Shown here: piece after piece, positions 14,768 through 21,771 of the stretch
Layout: each line of letters starts with the position of its first letter
Position numbering within the stretch: the stretch's first letter is position 1
Origin: Rhodocyclaceae bacterium
GTDB lineage: Bacteria; Pseudomonadota; Gammaproteobacteria; Burkholderiales; Rhodocyclaceae
Reading direction: 5' to 3'
NCBI GenBank assembly: GCA_025361105.1
Contig: JANYAW010000297.1
Span: 1-21,909, forward strand
DNA length: 21,909 nt
Notes under the pieces: model-generated
What the model was told of the DNA's origin: nothing
Seen by the model: the letters and a program-made list of their open reading frames with translations, nothing else
The model's database searches: none
Made by a program: the position numbers and the translations under genes

Positions 14768-15073
14768 TCACCAACTAGCCTTAGTCATGCCCGGCACTTC
14801 GCCACGCATTGCGATTTCTCGCAGTTTCATTCGACAAAGCCCGAATTTACTAAACACTCCTCGGGGGCGTCCCGTCAACGCACAGCGATTTCGCTGTCGC
14901 GAAGGGCTTGAATTACGCGGTAATGCCTGAAAAACCGCACGAGCTTGTGCGCGCTGCTCATCGGACGATTTCGTACTATTGATTGTTGTAAGAAGTTCCG
15001 CACGTTTGGCCGCAAATTTTGCTACCATTTTCGCGCGCTTCAACTCACGGTTGATAAGTGCAAGCTTCGCCAT
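14768..15073 (-). CDS. rpsN: 30S ribosomal protein S14 (zinc-free long form)
   Basis: S14 is a 30S head protein. This is the 101-residue form without the two CxxC pairs, as expected in proteobacteria: MAKLALINRELKRAKMVAKF, then LPRNSSPSRQRNRCALTGRP and KFGLCRMKLREIAMRGEVPG, ending MTKASW. The start at 15073 is the family N-terminus. An upstream ATG at 15145 would add 24 residues from the 3' end of rplE. The gap to rplE is seven bases. Confidence 0.97.
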   Translation of the reverse strand: MAKLALINRELKRAKMVAKFAAKRAELLTTINSTKSSDEQRAQARAVFQALPRNSSPSRQRNRCALTGRPRGVFSKFGLCRMKLREIAMRGEVPGMTKASW

Positions 15074-15080
15074 GAAACCC

Positions 15081-15620
15081 TCAGTTCTTAAAGGGAAATT
15101 TGAAAGCACTAAGCAACGCTTTGGCTTCTGCGTCTGTTTTAGCACTGGTTGTGATACTGATATTCATCCCGCGTATCGCATCAATCTTGTCATACTCGAT
15201 TTCCGGGAAAATAATCTGCTCTTTTACGCCGACATTGTAATTTCCACGACCATCAAAACCGCGACCAGAAATCCCACGAAAGTCCCGAACTCGCGGTAGC
15301 GCAACAGTCACTAGCCGGTCAAGAAACTCAAACATCCGCTCACCGCGCAAAGTCACCATACATCCGATTGGATAGCCTTCACGAATCTTAAAGCCTGCAA
15401 TTGCCTTACGAGCCTTGGTGACGACCGGCTTTTGACCTGCGATCTTTACCATATCGCCAACAGCGTTATCGAGAATCTTCTTGTCACCAACCGCCTCTCC
15501 CACACCCATATTCAAGGTGATTTTGGTGATTCTCGGTACTTCCATGACCGATTTGTAGCTGAACTGCTTTTGCAGATCTGGAACTACTGTTGCTTTATAA
15601 AAATCTTGTAAGCGCGCCAT
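15081..15620 (-). CDS. rplE: 50S ribosomal protein L5
   Basis: L5 binds 5S rRNA and forms the inter-subunit bridge with S13. The 179-residue protein has MARLQDFYKATVVPDLQKQF, VPRITKITLNMGVGEAVGDK, QKPVVTKARKAIAGFKIREG, RLVTVALPRVRDFRGISGRG and a FPEIEYDKIDAIRGMNISIT block near the C-terminus, ending AFKFPFKN. Length equals that of the E. coli protein. ATG at 15620 with AGGA (ATAAGGACGAAT) about six bases upstream, 9 bases after rplX. Confidence 0.97.
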   Translation of the reverse strand: MARLQDFYKATVVPDLQKQFSYKSVMEVPRITKITLNMGVGEAVGDKKILDNAVGDMVKIAGQKPVVTKARKAIAGFKIREGYPIGCMVTLRGERMFEFLDRLVTVALPRVRDFRGISGRGFDGRGNYNVGVKEQIIFPEIEYDKIDAIRGMNISITTSAKTDAEAKALLSAFKFPFKN

Positions 15621-15629
15621 TATTCGTCC

Positions 15630-15947
15630 TTATGCTGCTATCGTTTCGCCATTGGACTTGTAGACGCGAACGTTTCTACCGTTATCCAACCGCTTGATTT
15701 CGACACGATCTGCCTTGTTAGACTGCACGTTAAACAGAGCAAGATTGGAAACATTTATTGGCATCTCTTTTTCGATGATGCCACCCGCTTGCCCCTTGGT
15801 AGGATTCGGCTTTGTATGCTTTTTGACGCGATTAATTCCTTCAACCAGAATCGTCGTCGGGCTAACCCGCTCAAGAACGACTCCGCGTTTTCCCTTGTCT
15901 TTCCCGGTGACCACAACTACATTGTCACCTTTACGGATTTTGTTCAT
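15630..15947 (-). CDS. rplX: 50S ribosomal protein L24
   Basis: L24 is an early assembly initiator of the 50S subunit that binds the 5' end of 23S rRNA near the exit tunnel. The 105-residue protein has the KOW motif KIRKGDNVVVVTGKDKGKRG (3-22), followed by VEGINRVKKHTKPNP and GGIIEKEMPINVSNLAL. ATG at 15947 follows GAGAGGA by a few bases, 17 bases after rplN. Confidence 0.97.
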   Translation of the reverse strand: MNKIRKGDNVVVVTGKDKGKRGVVLERVSPTTILVEGINRVKKHTKPNPTKGQAGGIIEKEMPINVSNLALFNVQSNKADRVEIKRLDNGRNVRVYKSNGETIAA

Positions 15948-15964
15948 TAGTCCTCTCCCAACCT

Positions 15965-16333
15965 TTACAGAACTTCTGGCGCCAACGATACAATTTTCAT
16001 AAAGCGCTCTGATCTCAATTCGCGCGTAACCGGCCCAAAGATGCGGGTTCCAATCGGCTCAAGCTTGTTGTTGAGCAACACCGCAGCGTTGCCGTCAAAC
16101 TTAATTAATGATCCATCCGCACGGCGAACACCTTTCGCAGTACGAACAACCACCGCGCTGTAAACCTCGCCCTTTTTTACCCGCCCACGCGGAGCCGCAT
16201 CTCGGATGCTGACTTTAATGACGTCACCAATCCCAGCGTAACGACGCTTCGATCCACCAAGAACTTTGATGCACATTACCGAACGCGCACCGGTATTATC
16301 GGCCACGTCAAGAACAGTCTGCATTTGTATCAT
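15965..16333 (-). CDS. rplN: 50S ribosomal protein L14
   Basis: L14 lies at the 50S interface, contacts L19 and is a bridge to the 30S subunit. The 122-residue protein has MIQMQTVLDVADNTGARSVM, CIKVLGGSKRRYAGIGDVIK, the AVVVRTAKGVRRADGSLIKF block and an ending FGPVTRELRSERFMKIVSLA, all L14 signatures. ATG at 16333 with GGAG six to seven bases upstream (GGAGATTTAA). It is the first gene of the spc unit and has a 168-base upstream gap carrying a promoter and leader. Confidence 0.97.
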   Translation of the reverse strand: MIQMQTVLDVADNTGARSVMCIKVLGGSKRRYAGIGDVIKVSIRDAAPRGRVKKGEVYSAVVVRTAKGVRRADGSLIKFDGNAAVLLNNKLEPIGTRIFGPVTRELRSERFMKIVSLAPEVL

Positions 16334-16456
16334 TTAAATCTCCAACTTAAGCCGCACGGTTTAAGGTACGCGGTCAGTCTTGGAACCCTGTTAGGGATTA
16401 CACAGCATCAACACCATTGGTACTTCAAGTACTTATAGGTGGATGCAAAGACTGAT
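16334..16456 (-). promoter_or_regulatory. spc-operon leader before rplN
   Basis: Between the -10 box and the rplN start lie about 120 non-coding bases. They hold a 13-base near-perfect palindrome GTACTT-C-AAGTAC (16420-16432), a small CCCT/AGGG hairpin (16386-16396), and an inverted repeat CTTAA (16346-16350) / TTAAG (16361-16365) enclosing CCG/CGG, just upstream of the Shine-Dalgarno. No T-run follows any of them, so none looks like an intrinsic terminator. A regulatory role is inference. Confidence 0.45.
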
Positions 16457-16485
16457 ATTATGCTGCTAATTTTCCGTCTGGTCAA
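16457..16485 (-). promoter_or_regulatory. spc-operon promoter (ahead of rplN)
   Basis: On the - strand TTGACC (16485-16480) and CATAAT (16462-16457) are exactly 17 bases apart, each one mismatch from the sigma-70 consensus. AT-rich sequence upstream (TTAATCAAAAAGAAA) could add an UP element. Transcription would start near 16450. The E. coli spc promoter lies at the same rpsQ-rplN junction, which supports the call. Confidence 0.8.
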
Positions 16486-16501
16486 TTTCTTTTTGATTAA
16501 C

Positions 16502-16771
16502 TCAAGACCGGTCAAGAACTTCAATTACCCGCCACGCCTTTGTCTTCGAAATTGGAGCGCATTCCTCAATAACCACTAGCTCGCCGGAACAAGTCATAAC
16601 GCTCGCGATATCCGCATGGTACTTTTTCGACCGACTCATAATTTTGCCAATGACCGCATGCTTTACTTTGCGCTCGACTAGAACAGTAACCGTCTTTTGC
16701 ATCTTATCCGACACCACTCGACCGGTTAGAGTCCGTTTCTTTGTTGGCGCGTCTTTAATGATTTGAGTCAT
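16502..16771 (-). CDS. rpsQ: 30S ribosomal protein S17
   Basis: S17 is a primary 16S rRNA binder with an OB fold. The 89-residue protein has KKRTLTGRVVSDKMQKTVTV, LVERKVKHAVIGKIMSRSKK, and the conserved block VVIEECAPISKTKAWRVIEV. The ATG at 16771 overlaps the rpmC stop by four bases (ATGA), indicating coupling. It is the last gene of the S10 unit; I see no terminator after it, so transcription may run into the spc unit. Confidence 0.96.
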   Translation of the reverse strand: MTQIIKDAPTKKRTLTGRVVSDKMQKTVTVLVERKVKHAVIGKIMSRSKKYHADIASVMTCSGELVVIEECAPISKTKAWRVIEVLDRS

Positions 16772-16962
16772 TTTGTGACACTCTTTTCTGTTTGAATTGT
16801 CTTAACGCGAGCAATGTTTTTGCGAAGTTTGTCAATCTGGCTCGTGTTGGATAATTGCTGTGTTGCCGCTTGCATGCGCAATCCAAACTGCGCCCGGCGC
16901 AGATCGAGAAGCTCCCTTGACAATTCTTCGGTAGTCTTACTGCGAAGTAGCTTTGCTTTCAT
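16768..16962 (-). CDS. rpmC: 50S ribosomal protein L29
   Basis: L29 is a small helical hairpin at the tunnel exit next to L23, where trigger factor and SRP dock. The 64-residue protein has MKAKLLRSKTTEELSRELLD, LRRAQFGLRMQAATQQLSNT and IDKLRKNIARVKTI, the standard two-helix pattern. ATG at 16962 lies three bases after the rplP stop, and its own stop overlaps the rpsQ start. Confidence 0.96.
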   Translation of the reverse strand: MKAKLLRSKTTEELSRELLDLRRAQFGLRMQAATQQLSNTSQIDKLRKNIARVKTIQTEKSVTK

Positions 16963-16965
16963 TTC

Positions 16966-17379
16966 TTATCCCAATTGTCGGATTACAAACGTTGTTTCAA
17001 GTGGCAATTTTGCTGCCGCCAACCGAAAAGCCTCACGAGCCAGGGACTCATCAACACCATCCATTTCGTACAATACTTTCCCAGGCTGAATCTCTGCAAC
17101 CCAATATTCCGGCGAACCCTTACCATTTCCCATGCGGACTTCCGCTGGTTTCTTTGAAATTGGCTTATCTGGGAAAATTCGAATCCAAATTCGACCACCT
17201 CGTTTGATATGGCGAGTCATCGCGCGGCGAGCGGCCTCGATCTGTCTTGCGGTTAAACGCCCCCGGCCTATTGCCTTAAGACCATACTCACCGAAACTGA
17301 CTTTTGCCCCGCGTGTTGCAAGCCCAGTATTTCTACCTTTTTGCTCTTTACGGTATTTCCTTCTGGCTGGTTGTAGCAT
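16966..17379 (-). CDS. rplP: 50S ribosomal protein L16
   Basis: L16 organises the A-site region of the 50S subunit. The 137-residue protein begins MLQPARRKYRKEQKGRNTGL and has VSFGEYGLKAIGRGRLTARQ, IKRGGRIWIRIFPDKPISKK and VRMGNGKGSPEYWVAEIQPG. Arg82 in VRMGNGKG corresponds to the arginine hydroxylated in E. coli L16 (residue 81). ATG at 17379 with GGAG (AAGGAGTAATAA) upstream, overlapping the end of rpsC, three bases after its stop. Confidence 0.97.
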   Translation of the reverse strand: MLQPARRKYRKEQKGRNTGLATRGAKVSFGEYGLKAIGRGRLTARQIEAARRAMTRHIKRGGRIWIRIFPDKPISKKPAEVRMGNGKGSPEYWVAEIQPGKVLYEMDGVDESLAREAFRLAAAKLPLETTFVIRQLG

Positions 17380-17382
17380 TTA

Positions 17383-18264
17383 TTACTCCTTGGCGTCCGG
17401 GTTTGCAACAACCGCGTTTTCGACTTTAGCGATAGGTTTGCGCACGCGTTTGACCACTGCTTTCTCAGGCGCGTCAACAGGTACTGCAGCCAAACCGGAT
17501 GGATCAGCCTTTTTGGTGACGGAGCGGCGCACGGGCTTCGCATCGGTTTCTGCCGGTCGCTCGTCTCTAGACAGTTTACGAGGTTTTTTAACCTCATCTA
17601 TCGGCATTTCAAGGGCACCAACTGTAGCCTCGGCTTTGGCAGCCATCTCGCCTTTGAACACCCACACTTTGATACCGATAATTCCGTAAGTTGTTTTGGC
17701 TTCCGACGTGCCGTAGTCAATGTCGGCACGGAGCGTGTGCAACGGAACGCGTCCTTCGCGATACCATTCACGACGCGCAATCTCAGCGCCATTTAGCCGT
17801 CCGGAACTCATGATTTTGATACCTTGCGCACCCAGACGCATGGCGTTCTGCATTGCACGCTTCATGGCGCGACGAAACATTATACGTTTTTCTAATTGTT
17901 GAGCGATCGAATCGGCAATGAGTTGTGCGTCGACCTCTGGTTTCCGAATCTCTTCAATGTTCACATGAACCGGCACTCCCATACGAACCTGAAGCGCTGC
18001 CTTCAAACTCTCAATGTCCTCTCCCTTCTTACCAATGACAACGCCTGGTCGCGCGCTGTACACCGTCACTCTCGCGTTCTTGGCAGGCCGTTCAATTACA
18101 ACGCGACCAACGGATGCATGCGCAAGTTTCTTTTTTAGAAAACCTCGCACTTCAATGTCTTCCTGCAACATTTTCGCAAAAGTTTTGGTGCCTGCATACC
18201 AACGTGATGTCCAGTTTCTGGTTACTGCGAGGCGAAAGCCAATTGGATGAATCTTCTGTCCCAT
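17383..18264 (-). CDS. rpsC: 30S ribosomal protein S3 with long C-terminal tail
   Basis: S3 forms part of the mRNA entry tunnel and helicase. Residues 1-212 are standard S3: MGQKIHPIGFRLAVTRNWTS, the KH-domain loop VIGKKGEDIE (76-85), IADSIAQQLEKRIMFRRAMK, and the C-domain SGRLNGAEIARREWYREGRV...YGIIGIKVWVFKG. Residues from about 213 to 293 form a Lys/Ala/Pro/Val-rich low-complexity tail. The total of 293 residues is well above E. coli S3 (233); betaproteobacterial S3 often has an extended tail, but its sequence varies. ATG at 18264, four bases after rplV. Confidence 0.96.
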   Translation of the reverse strand: MGQKIHPIGFRLAVTRNWTSRWYAGTKTFAKMLQEDIEVRGFLKKKLAHASVGRVVIERPAKNARVTVYSARPGVVIGKKGEDIESLKAALQVRMGVPVHVNIEEIRKPEVDAQLIADSIAQQLEKRIMFRRAMKRAMQNAMRLGAQGIKIMSSGRLNGAEIARREWYREGRVPLHTLRADIDYGTSEAKTTYGIIGIKVWVFKGEMAAKAEATVGALEMPIDEVKKPRKLSRDERPAETDAKPVRRSVTKKADPSGLAAVPVDAPEKAVVKRVRKPIAKVENAVVANPDAKE

Positions 18265-18268
18265 ATTG

Positions 18269-18604
18269 TTAAGCTCCGACAGTAAGGTAAATGTGGCACG
18301 TTGGTTTGACGATACGATTTCCGCGACCCTTTGCCCGCGCGGTAAACCGCTTCAACACAGCACCTTTTTCAACATAAAGCTTAGTGACTTTCAACACGTC
18401 AATGTCAGCGCCATCGTTATGTTCGGCATTTGCGATCGCGGACTCAAGCACTTTTTTGATTATCCCTGCGCCTTTTTTAGGTGAAAACGCTAGGATGCTT
18501 AGAGCTTGATCGACAGACTTGCCACGCACCAAATCAGCCACTAAGCGGCCTTTCTGGGCAGACAATCGAACTCCACGCAATGTTGCAATAGTTTCCATAG
18601 TCAT
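18269..18604 (-). CDS. rplV: 50S ribosomal protein L22
   Basis: L22 lines the nascent-chain tunnel; its beta-hairpin (about residues 80-100, KRFTARAKGRGNRI) reaches the constriction where macrolides act. The 111-residue protein has TLRGVRLSAQKGRLVADLVR, LSILAFSPKKGAGIIKKVLE, and SAIANAEHNDGADID. The first ATG (18604) overlaps the rpsS stop by one base (TAATG). A second ATG at 18598 (codon 3) is better spaced from AAGG, 8 bases, and matches homologues starting with MET, so the protein may be 109 residues. Confidence 0.96.
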   Translation of the reverse strand: MTMETIATLRGVRLSAQKGRLVADLVRGKSVDQALSILAFSPKKGAGIIKKVLESAIANAEHNDGADIDVLKVTKLYVEKGAVLKRFTARAKGRGNRIVKPTCHIYLTVGA

Positions 18605-18885
18605 TACCTTTTCGCCACTGCTTTTTTGCCACCAGTGTGGCCTTTGAAAGTTCGAGTTAATGAAAACTCGCCTAACTTATGGCCGACCATATTCTCCGAA
18701 ACGTATATCGGAACATGTTGCTTCCCGTTATGAACAGCAATCGTGAGTCCGACAAAATCCGGAAGCACCGTTGATCGTCTCGACCATGTCTTAATTGGGC
18801 GCTTGTCGCTGGATGCTCGTGCTACCTCTATTTTGCGGACAAGGTGAGCGTCAACAAACGGACCCTTCTTAATTGAACGTGCCAT
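18604..18885 (-). CDS. rpsS: 30S ribosomal protein S19
   Basis: S19 binds the 30S head with S13. The 93-residue protein begins MARSIKKGPFVDAHLVRKIE and has IKTWSRRSTVLPDFVGLTIA, VHNGKQHVPIYVSENMVGHK and LGEFSLTRTFKGHTGGKKAV, an end-to-end match to the family. ATG at 18885, ten bases after the rplB stop, with GAGGTAAC upstream. Its stop overlaps the rplV start. Confidence 0.97.
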   Translation of the reverse strand: MARSIKKGPFVDAHLVRKIEVARASSDKRPIKTWSRRSTVLPDFVGLTIAVHNGKQHVPIYVSENMVGHKLGEFSLTRTFKGHTGGKKAVAKR

Positions 18886-18895
18886 GCGTTACCTC

Positions 18896-19723
18896 TTAGC
18901 GCTTATGCCGACGTTGAACAATCATGACGTCAGTGCGTTTATTGTTTCTAGTGCGATACCCCTTGGTAGGGGTGCCCCATGGACTGACGGGGACGCGCCC
19001 TTCGCCTGTTCTACCCTCACCCCCCCCGTGCGGATGGTCGACTGGGTTCATCGCCGTGCCTCTAACTGTCGGGCGAATGCCGCGCCATCGCTGAGCTCCA
19101 GCTTTGCCAATTTTGCGAAGGCTATTCTCTTCGTTTCCAACTTCACCGATTGTTGCCCGACACTCAACGTGAATTCTTCGAATCTCGCCCGAACGCAATC
19201 GAATTTGCGCGTAGGTACCCTCTCTCGCCAAAAGCTGAACCGAGCAACCTGCTGAACGAGCTATTTGCGCGCCTTTACCGGGTGTCAGTTCCACGCAATG
19301 AATCGTAGTACCGACCGGGATATTTCTTATCGGAAGCGCATTACCAGACTTGATCGGCGCATCTGACCCGCTCGCCAGAGACTGGCCAACCACCATTCCT
19401 TTGGTCGCAATGATATAGCGTCGCTCGCCATCGGAATAAAGCACTAGTGCAATTGTCGCCGTACGATTGGGATCGTATTCGATACGCTCAACCCGGCCGA
19501 TGATCCCATCCTTATCTCGTCGAAAATCAACAACACGATAATGTTGCTTATGTCCACCACCCATGTGACGTGTAGTAATGTGCCCATGCACATTGCGCCC
19601 AGCGGTTTTGGTCTTTCTCTCGACTAAAGCGGCATGGGGCTTGCCTTTATGCAGGTGAGCGTTGACAACCTTGACGACACCCCTGCGACCCGGTGAGGTC
19701 GGCTTAACTTTAATAAGTGCCAT
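18896..19723 (-). CDS. rplB: 50S ribosomal protein L2
   Basis: L2 is required for subunit association and peptidyl-transferase activity. The 275-residue protein has MALIKVKPTSPGRRGVVKVV, the HMGGGHKQHYRVVDFRRDKD block, RIEYDPNRTATIALVLYSDG, and the highly conserved RGTAMNPVDHPHGGGEGRTG...TPTKGYRTRNNKR in the C-terminal domain, which includes the histidine known to be critical for activity in E. coli L2. Length is close to the usual 273-277. The ATG at 19723 overlaps the rplW stop by one base (TAATG). Confidence 0.97.
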   Translation of the reverse strand: MALIKVKPTSPGRRGVVKVVNAHLHKGKPHAALVERKTKTAGRNVHGHITTRHMGGGHKQHYRVVDFRRDKDGIIGRVERIEYDPNRTATIALVLYSDGERRYIIATKGMVVGQSLASGSDAPIKSGNALPIRNIPVGTTIHCVELTPGKGAQIARSAGCSVQLLAREGTYAQIRLRSGEIRRIHVECRATIGEVGNEENSLRKIGKAGAQRWRGIRPTVRGTAMNPVDHPHGGGEGRTGEGRVPVSPWGTPTKGYRTRNNKRTDVMIVQRRHKR

Positions 19724-20037
19724 TAGATGCTCACTCCTTCTGCGAAATTAATCTCTTGACCCGGTTTCAGACACACAAAAGCTTTTTTCACATCACTACG
19801 ACGACCAACACCACGGCCAAATCGCTTGCTCTTACCTTTTAGGTTTGAAATTTGAACGGAAGCGACTTGTACATTAAACAATAGCTCCACGGCCGCTTTT
19901 ACCTCGGGCTTAGTGGCCGTGGGTACAACGACAAAAACTACCTGATCGTGCTTGTCGGCAACGTAAGTTGCTTTTTCAGATATTTGAGGTGCCACCAAAA
20001 TAGTTAACAGCCGCTCTTGATTGAATGTCTTGGTCAT
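19723..20037 (-). CDS. rplW: 50S ribosomal protein L23
   Basis: L23 sits at the tunnel exit and is the main docking point for trigger factor and SRP. The 104-residue protein has ERLLTILVAPQISEKATYVA, QVVFVVVPTATKPEVKAAVE, LLFNVQVASVQISNLKGKSK and the FGRGVGRRSDVKKAFVCLKPGQ end. The docking glutamate is expected in the APQISEKA segment. The ATG at 20037 overlaps the rplD stop by four bases (ATGA). Confidence 0.97.
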   Translation of the reverse strand: MTKTFNQERLLTILVAPQISEKATYVADKHDQVVFVVVPTATKPEVKAAVELLFNVQVASVQISNLKGKSKRFGRGVGRRSDVKKAFVCLKPGQEINFAEGVSI

Positions 20038-20654
20038 ACCAATAACTCCTCGATTTTCGCGATTGCGCCTTTGGTCATCAGGACGTTCGAGAATCTCACG
20101 AGCGAGACGGGATCAGCTCGTTGCGCCTCTACCACCATTACATCGGTCAAATTTCGCGAAGCAAGCATCAAATTTTCACCCAGCGAGTCTGTCACAATCA
20201 ACACCGACCCCAGTCCCAAGGCTTTCAGCTTCGCCGTCACGAGTCGCGTCTTTGGCGCATCGACATCGAACGTATCCACGACCACTAGTCGCTTCTCGCG
20301 CGCCAATTGCGAAAGAATTGCCGCAAATCCAGCGCGATACATCTTCTTGTTGATTTTTTGCGAAAAATTTTCATCGGGGGAGTTTGGGAAAATACGACCA
20401 CCACCTCGCCATAGCGGCGACGACGTCATCCCTGCACGCGCACGGCCAGTACCTTTTTGGCGGAATGGCTTCTTCGTGCTGTGCTTGACCTGTTCGCGAT
20501 CCTTTTGCGCCCGATTGCCAGATCTAGCATTCGCCTGATACGCGACCACCAATTGATGAACGAGCGCTTCGTTATAGTCACGCCCAAATATCAGATCAGA
20601 AGCCATCAGCACCGATGCTGCAGCACCCTTATCATTTACTAAAGTGAGTTCCAT
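20034..20654 (-). CDS. rplD: 50S ribosomal protein L4
   Basis: L4 lines the exit tunnel opposite L22 through an extended loop and in E. coli represses the S10 operon. The 206-residue protein has GRDYNEALVHQLVVAYQANA, then the loop RSGNRAQKDREQVKHSTKKP...QKGTGRARAGMTSSPLWRGG (about 45-83), and the globular part SQLAREKRLVVVDTFDVDAPKTR. ATG at 20654 (GCGGAGCCGAAA upstream includes GGAG), 12 bases after rplC. The short S10 leader argues against the E. coli-type L4 control here. Confidence 0.97.
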   Translation of the reverse strand: MELTLVNDKGAAASVLMASDLIFGRDYNEALVHQLVVAYQANARSGNRAQKDREQVKHSTKKPFRQKGTGRARAGMTSSPLWRGGGRIFPNSPDENFSQKINKKMYRAGFAAILSQLAREKRLVVVDTFDVDAPKTRLVTAKLKALGLGSVLIVTDSLGENLMLASRNLTDVMVVEAQRADPVSLVRFSNVLMTKGAIAKIEELLV

Positions 20655-20666
20655 TTTCGGCTCCGC

Positions 20667-21311
20667 TTACTTGGAAGACTTAACCGCAGGGGTAACAATC
20701 AAATGCCCACCCTTTGCGCCAGGCACAGCGCCTCTTACAAGCAGCAATTGCCGTTCAACATCAATTCGAATTATCTCTAGATTTTGGGTTGTGCACGTTG
20801 CATCGCCAAGGTGACCAGCCATTCGTTTTCCCGGAAACACTCGCCCCGGATCCTGCGCCATACCTATCGATCCTGGCGCATTATGGGAAACCGAGTTGCC
20901 GTGAGAAGCGCGGTTAGACGAGAAATTGTGCCGCTTGATCGCGCCGGCAAATCCCTTCCCTATTGAAGTACCAGATACGTCAACCATTTGACCGAGAGAA
21001 AACACCTGCGCACCGACAACAGTGCCAAGATTAAGGCCAACCAGTTGGGGAGGCTCTACTCGAAACTCCCTGTACAACTGACCGGCGCTAACCCCTGCTT
21101 TCGCAAGATGCCCGACCTGCGCTCGATGCACTCTCGACGCACGGCGGTTTCCGAAGGCGACTTGAATTGACGAGTACCCGTCAATTTCGGAAGTTTTTAT
21201 CTGGGTGATACGATTATTCGACACATCAATCACGGTCACTGGAATGGACGAACCATCTTCCGAAAACACGCGCGTCATGCCGACCTTACATCCAACTAGG
21301 CCTAAGCTCAT
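20667..21311 (-). CDS. rplC: 50S ribosomal protein L3
   Basis: L3 starts 50S assembly and reaches the peptidyl-transferase centre. The 214-residue protein begins MSLGLVGCKVGMTRVFSEDG and has SGTSIGKGFAGAIKRHNFSS, ASHGNSVSHNAPGSIGMAQD and PGRVFPGKRMAGHLGD. The Gln in MAQDPG is the probable target of the methylase PrmB. The start at 21311 is the family N-terminus and has GGAG six to seven bases upstream (GGAGAAAAA); an in-frame ATG at 21371 adds 20 unrelated residues. The 74-base gap to rpsJ has a CCCTGC/GCGGGG hairpin just before the Shine-Dalgarno. Confidence 0.97.
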   Translation of the reverse strand: MSLGLVGCKVGMTRVFSEDGSSIPVTVIDVSNNRITQIKTSEIDGYSSIQVAFGNRRASRVHRAQVGHLAKAGVSAGQLYREFRVEPPQLVGLNLGTVVGAQVFSLGQMVDVSGTSIGKGFAGAIKRHNFSSNRASHGNSVSHNAPGSIGMAQDPGRVFPGKRMAGHLGDATCTTQNLEIIRIDVERQLLLVRGAVPGAKGGHLIVTPAVKSSK

Positions 21312-21385
21312 TTTTTCTCCAAACTCCCCGCTACGATTGGCAGGGCTTTTATCTAGAAATATTTGAAACAACTACGAATCTGCAA

Positions 21386-21697
21386 TCACTTCAATTTGAT
21401 TTCCACATCCACTCCAGCGGGAAGATCAAGCTTCATCAATGCATCGACCGTTTTATCGGTTGGATCGATGATGTCCATTAACCGTAGGTGTGTGCGAATT
21501 TCAAACTGGTCGCGCGATGTTTTATTTACGTGAGGTGAACGCAGCACATCAAAACGCTCAATCCTCGTCGGCAGCGGAACCGGTCCGCGAACCACAGCAC
21601 CAGTACGTTTGGCGGTATCGACTATCTCAAGTGCTGACTGGTCAATCAGCCGATAGTCAAACGCTTTTAAGCGAATGCGTATTTTTTGGCTTTCCAT
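21386..21697 (-). CDS. rpsJ: 30S ribosomal protein S10
   Basis: S10 is a 30S head protein that also acts as NusE in antitermination. The 103-residue protein reads KIRIRLKAFDYRLIDQSALE, VPLPTRIERFDVLRSPHVNK and MDIIDPTDKTVDALMKLDLP, ending GVDVEIKLK, the full family length. ATG at 21697 with AGGA six bases upstream (AGGAAAGAAA). It is the first gene of the S10 unit, with its own candidate promoter in the 74-base gap after tuf. Confidence 0.97.
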   Translation of the reverse strand: MESQKIRIRLKAFDYRLIDQSALEIVDTAKRTGAVVRGPVPLPTRIERFDVLRSPHVNKTSRDQFEIRTHLRLMDIIDPTDKTVDALMKLDLPAGVDVEIKLK

Positions 21698-21717
21698 TTT
21701 CTTTCCTAAAGAACAAC

Positions 21718-21768
21718 TCGCGAACCGCGAAAGGGCACGATTCTATCGCGCATTCTCCTATCACACAA
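21718..21768 (-). promoter_or_regulatory. Candidate S10-operon promoter and leader hairpin
   Basis: On the - strand TTGTGT (21768-21763) and TAGAAT (21745-21740) are separated by 17 bases. The -10 is one mismatch from consensus; the -35 keeps TTG only, so the match is moderate. The start would be near 21733, leaving roughly 36 leader bases before rpsJ, in which TCGCG / CGCGA (21718-21730) can form a small hairpin. This is too short for the long L4-responsive leader of E. coli. Confidence 0.5.
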
Positions 21769-21771
21769 GTC

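Noticed and set aside
13908..14930. A 340-codon open frame on the + strand
   Set aside because: It lies antisense across rplF, rpsH and rpsN, its translation is arginine/serine/histidine-rich without any domain, and there is no ribosome-binding site. It is a by-product of codon use on the real strand.
16386..16396. CCCT/AGGG hairpin after rpsQ as a terminator for the S10 unit
   Set aside because: The stem is only 4 bp and no T-run follows on the - strand; it also lies downstream of the spc promoter.
21312..21385. A regulatory RNA in the rpsJ-rplC gap
   Set aside because: A 6-bp stem (CCCTGC/GCGGGG) is present next to the rplC Shine-Dalgarno, but it is short, has no known counterpart, and is not enough for a separate call.
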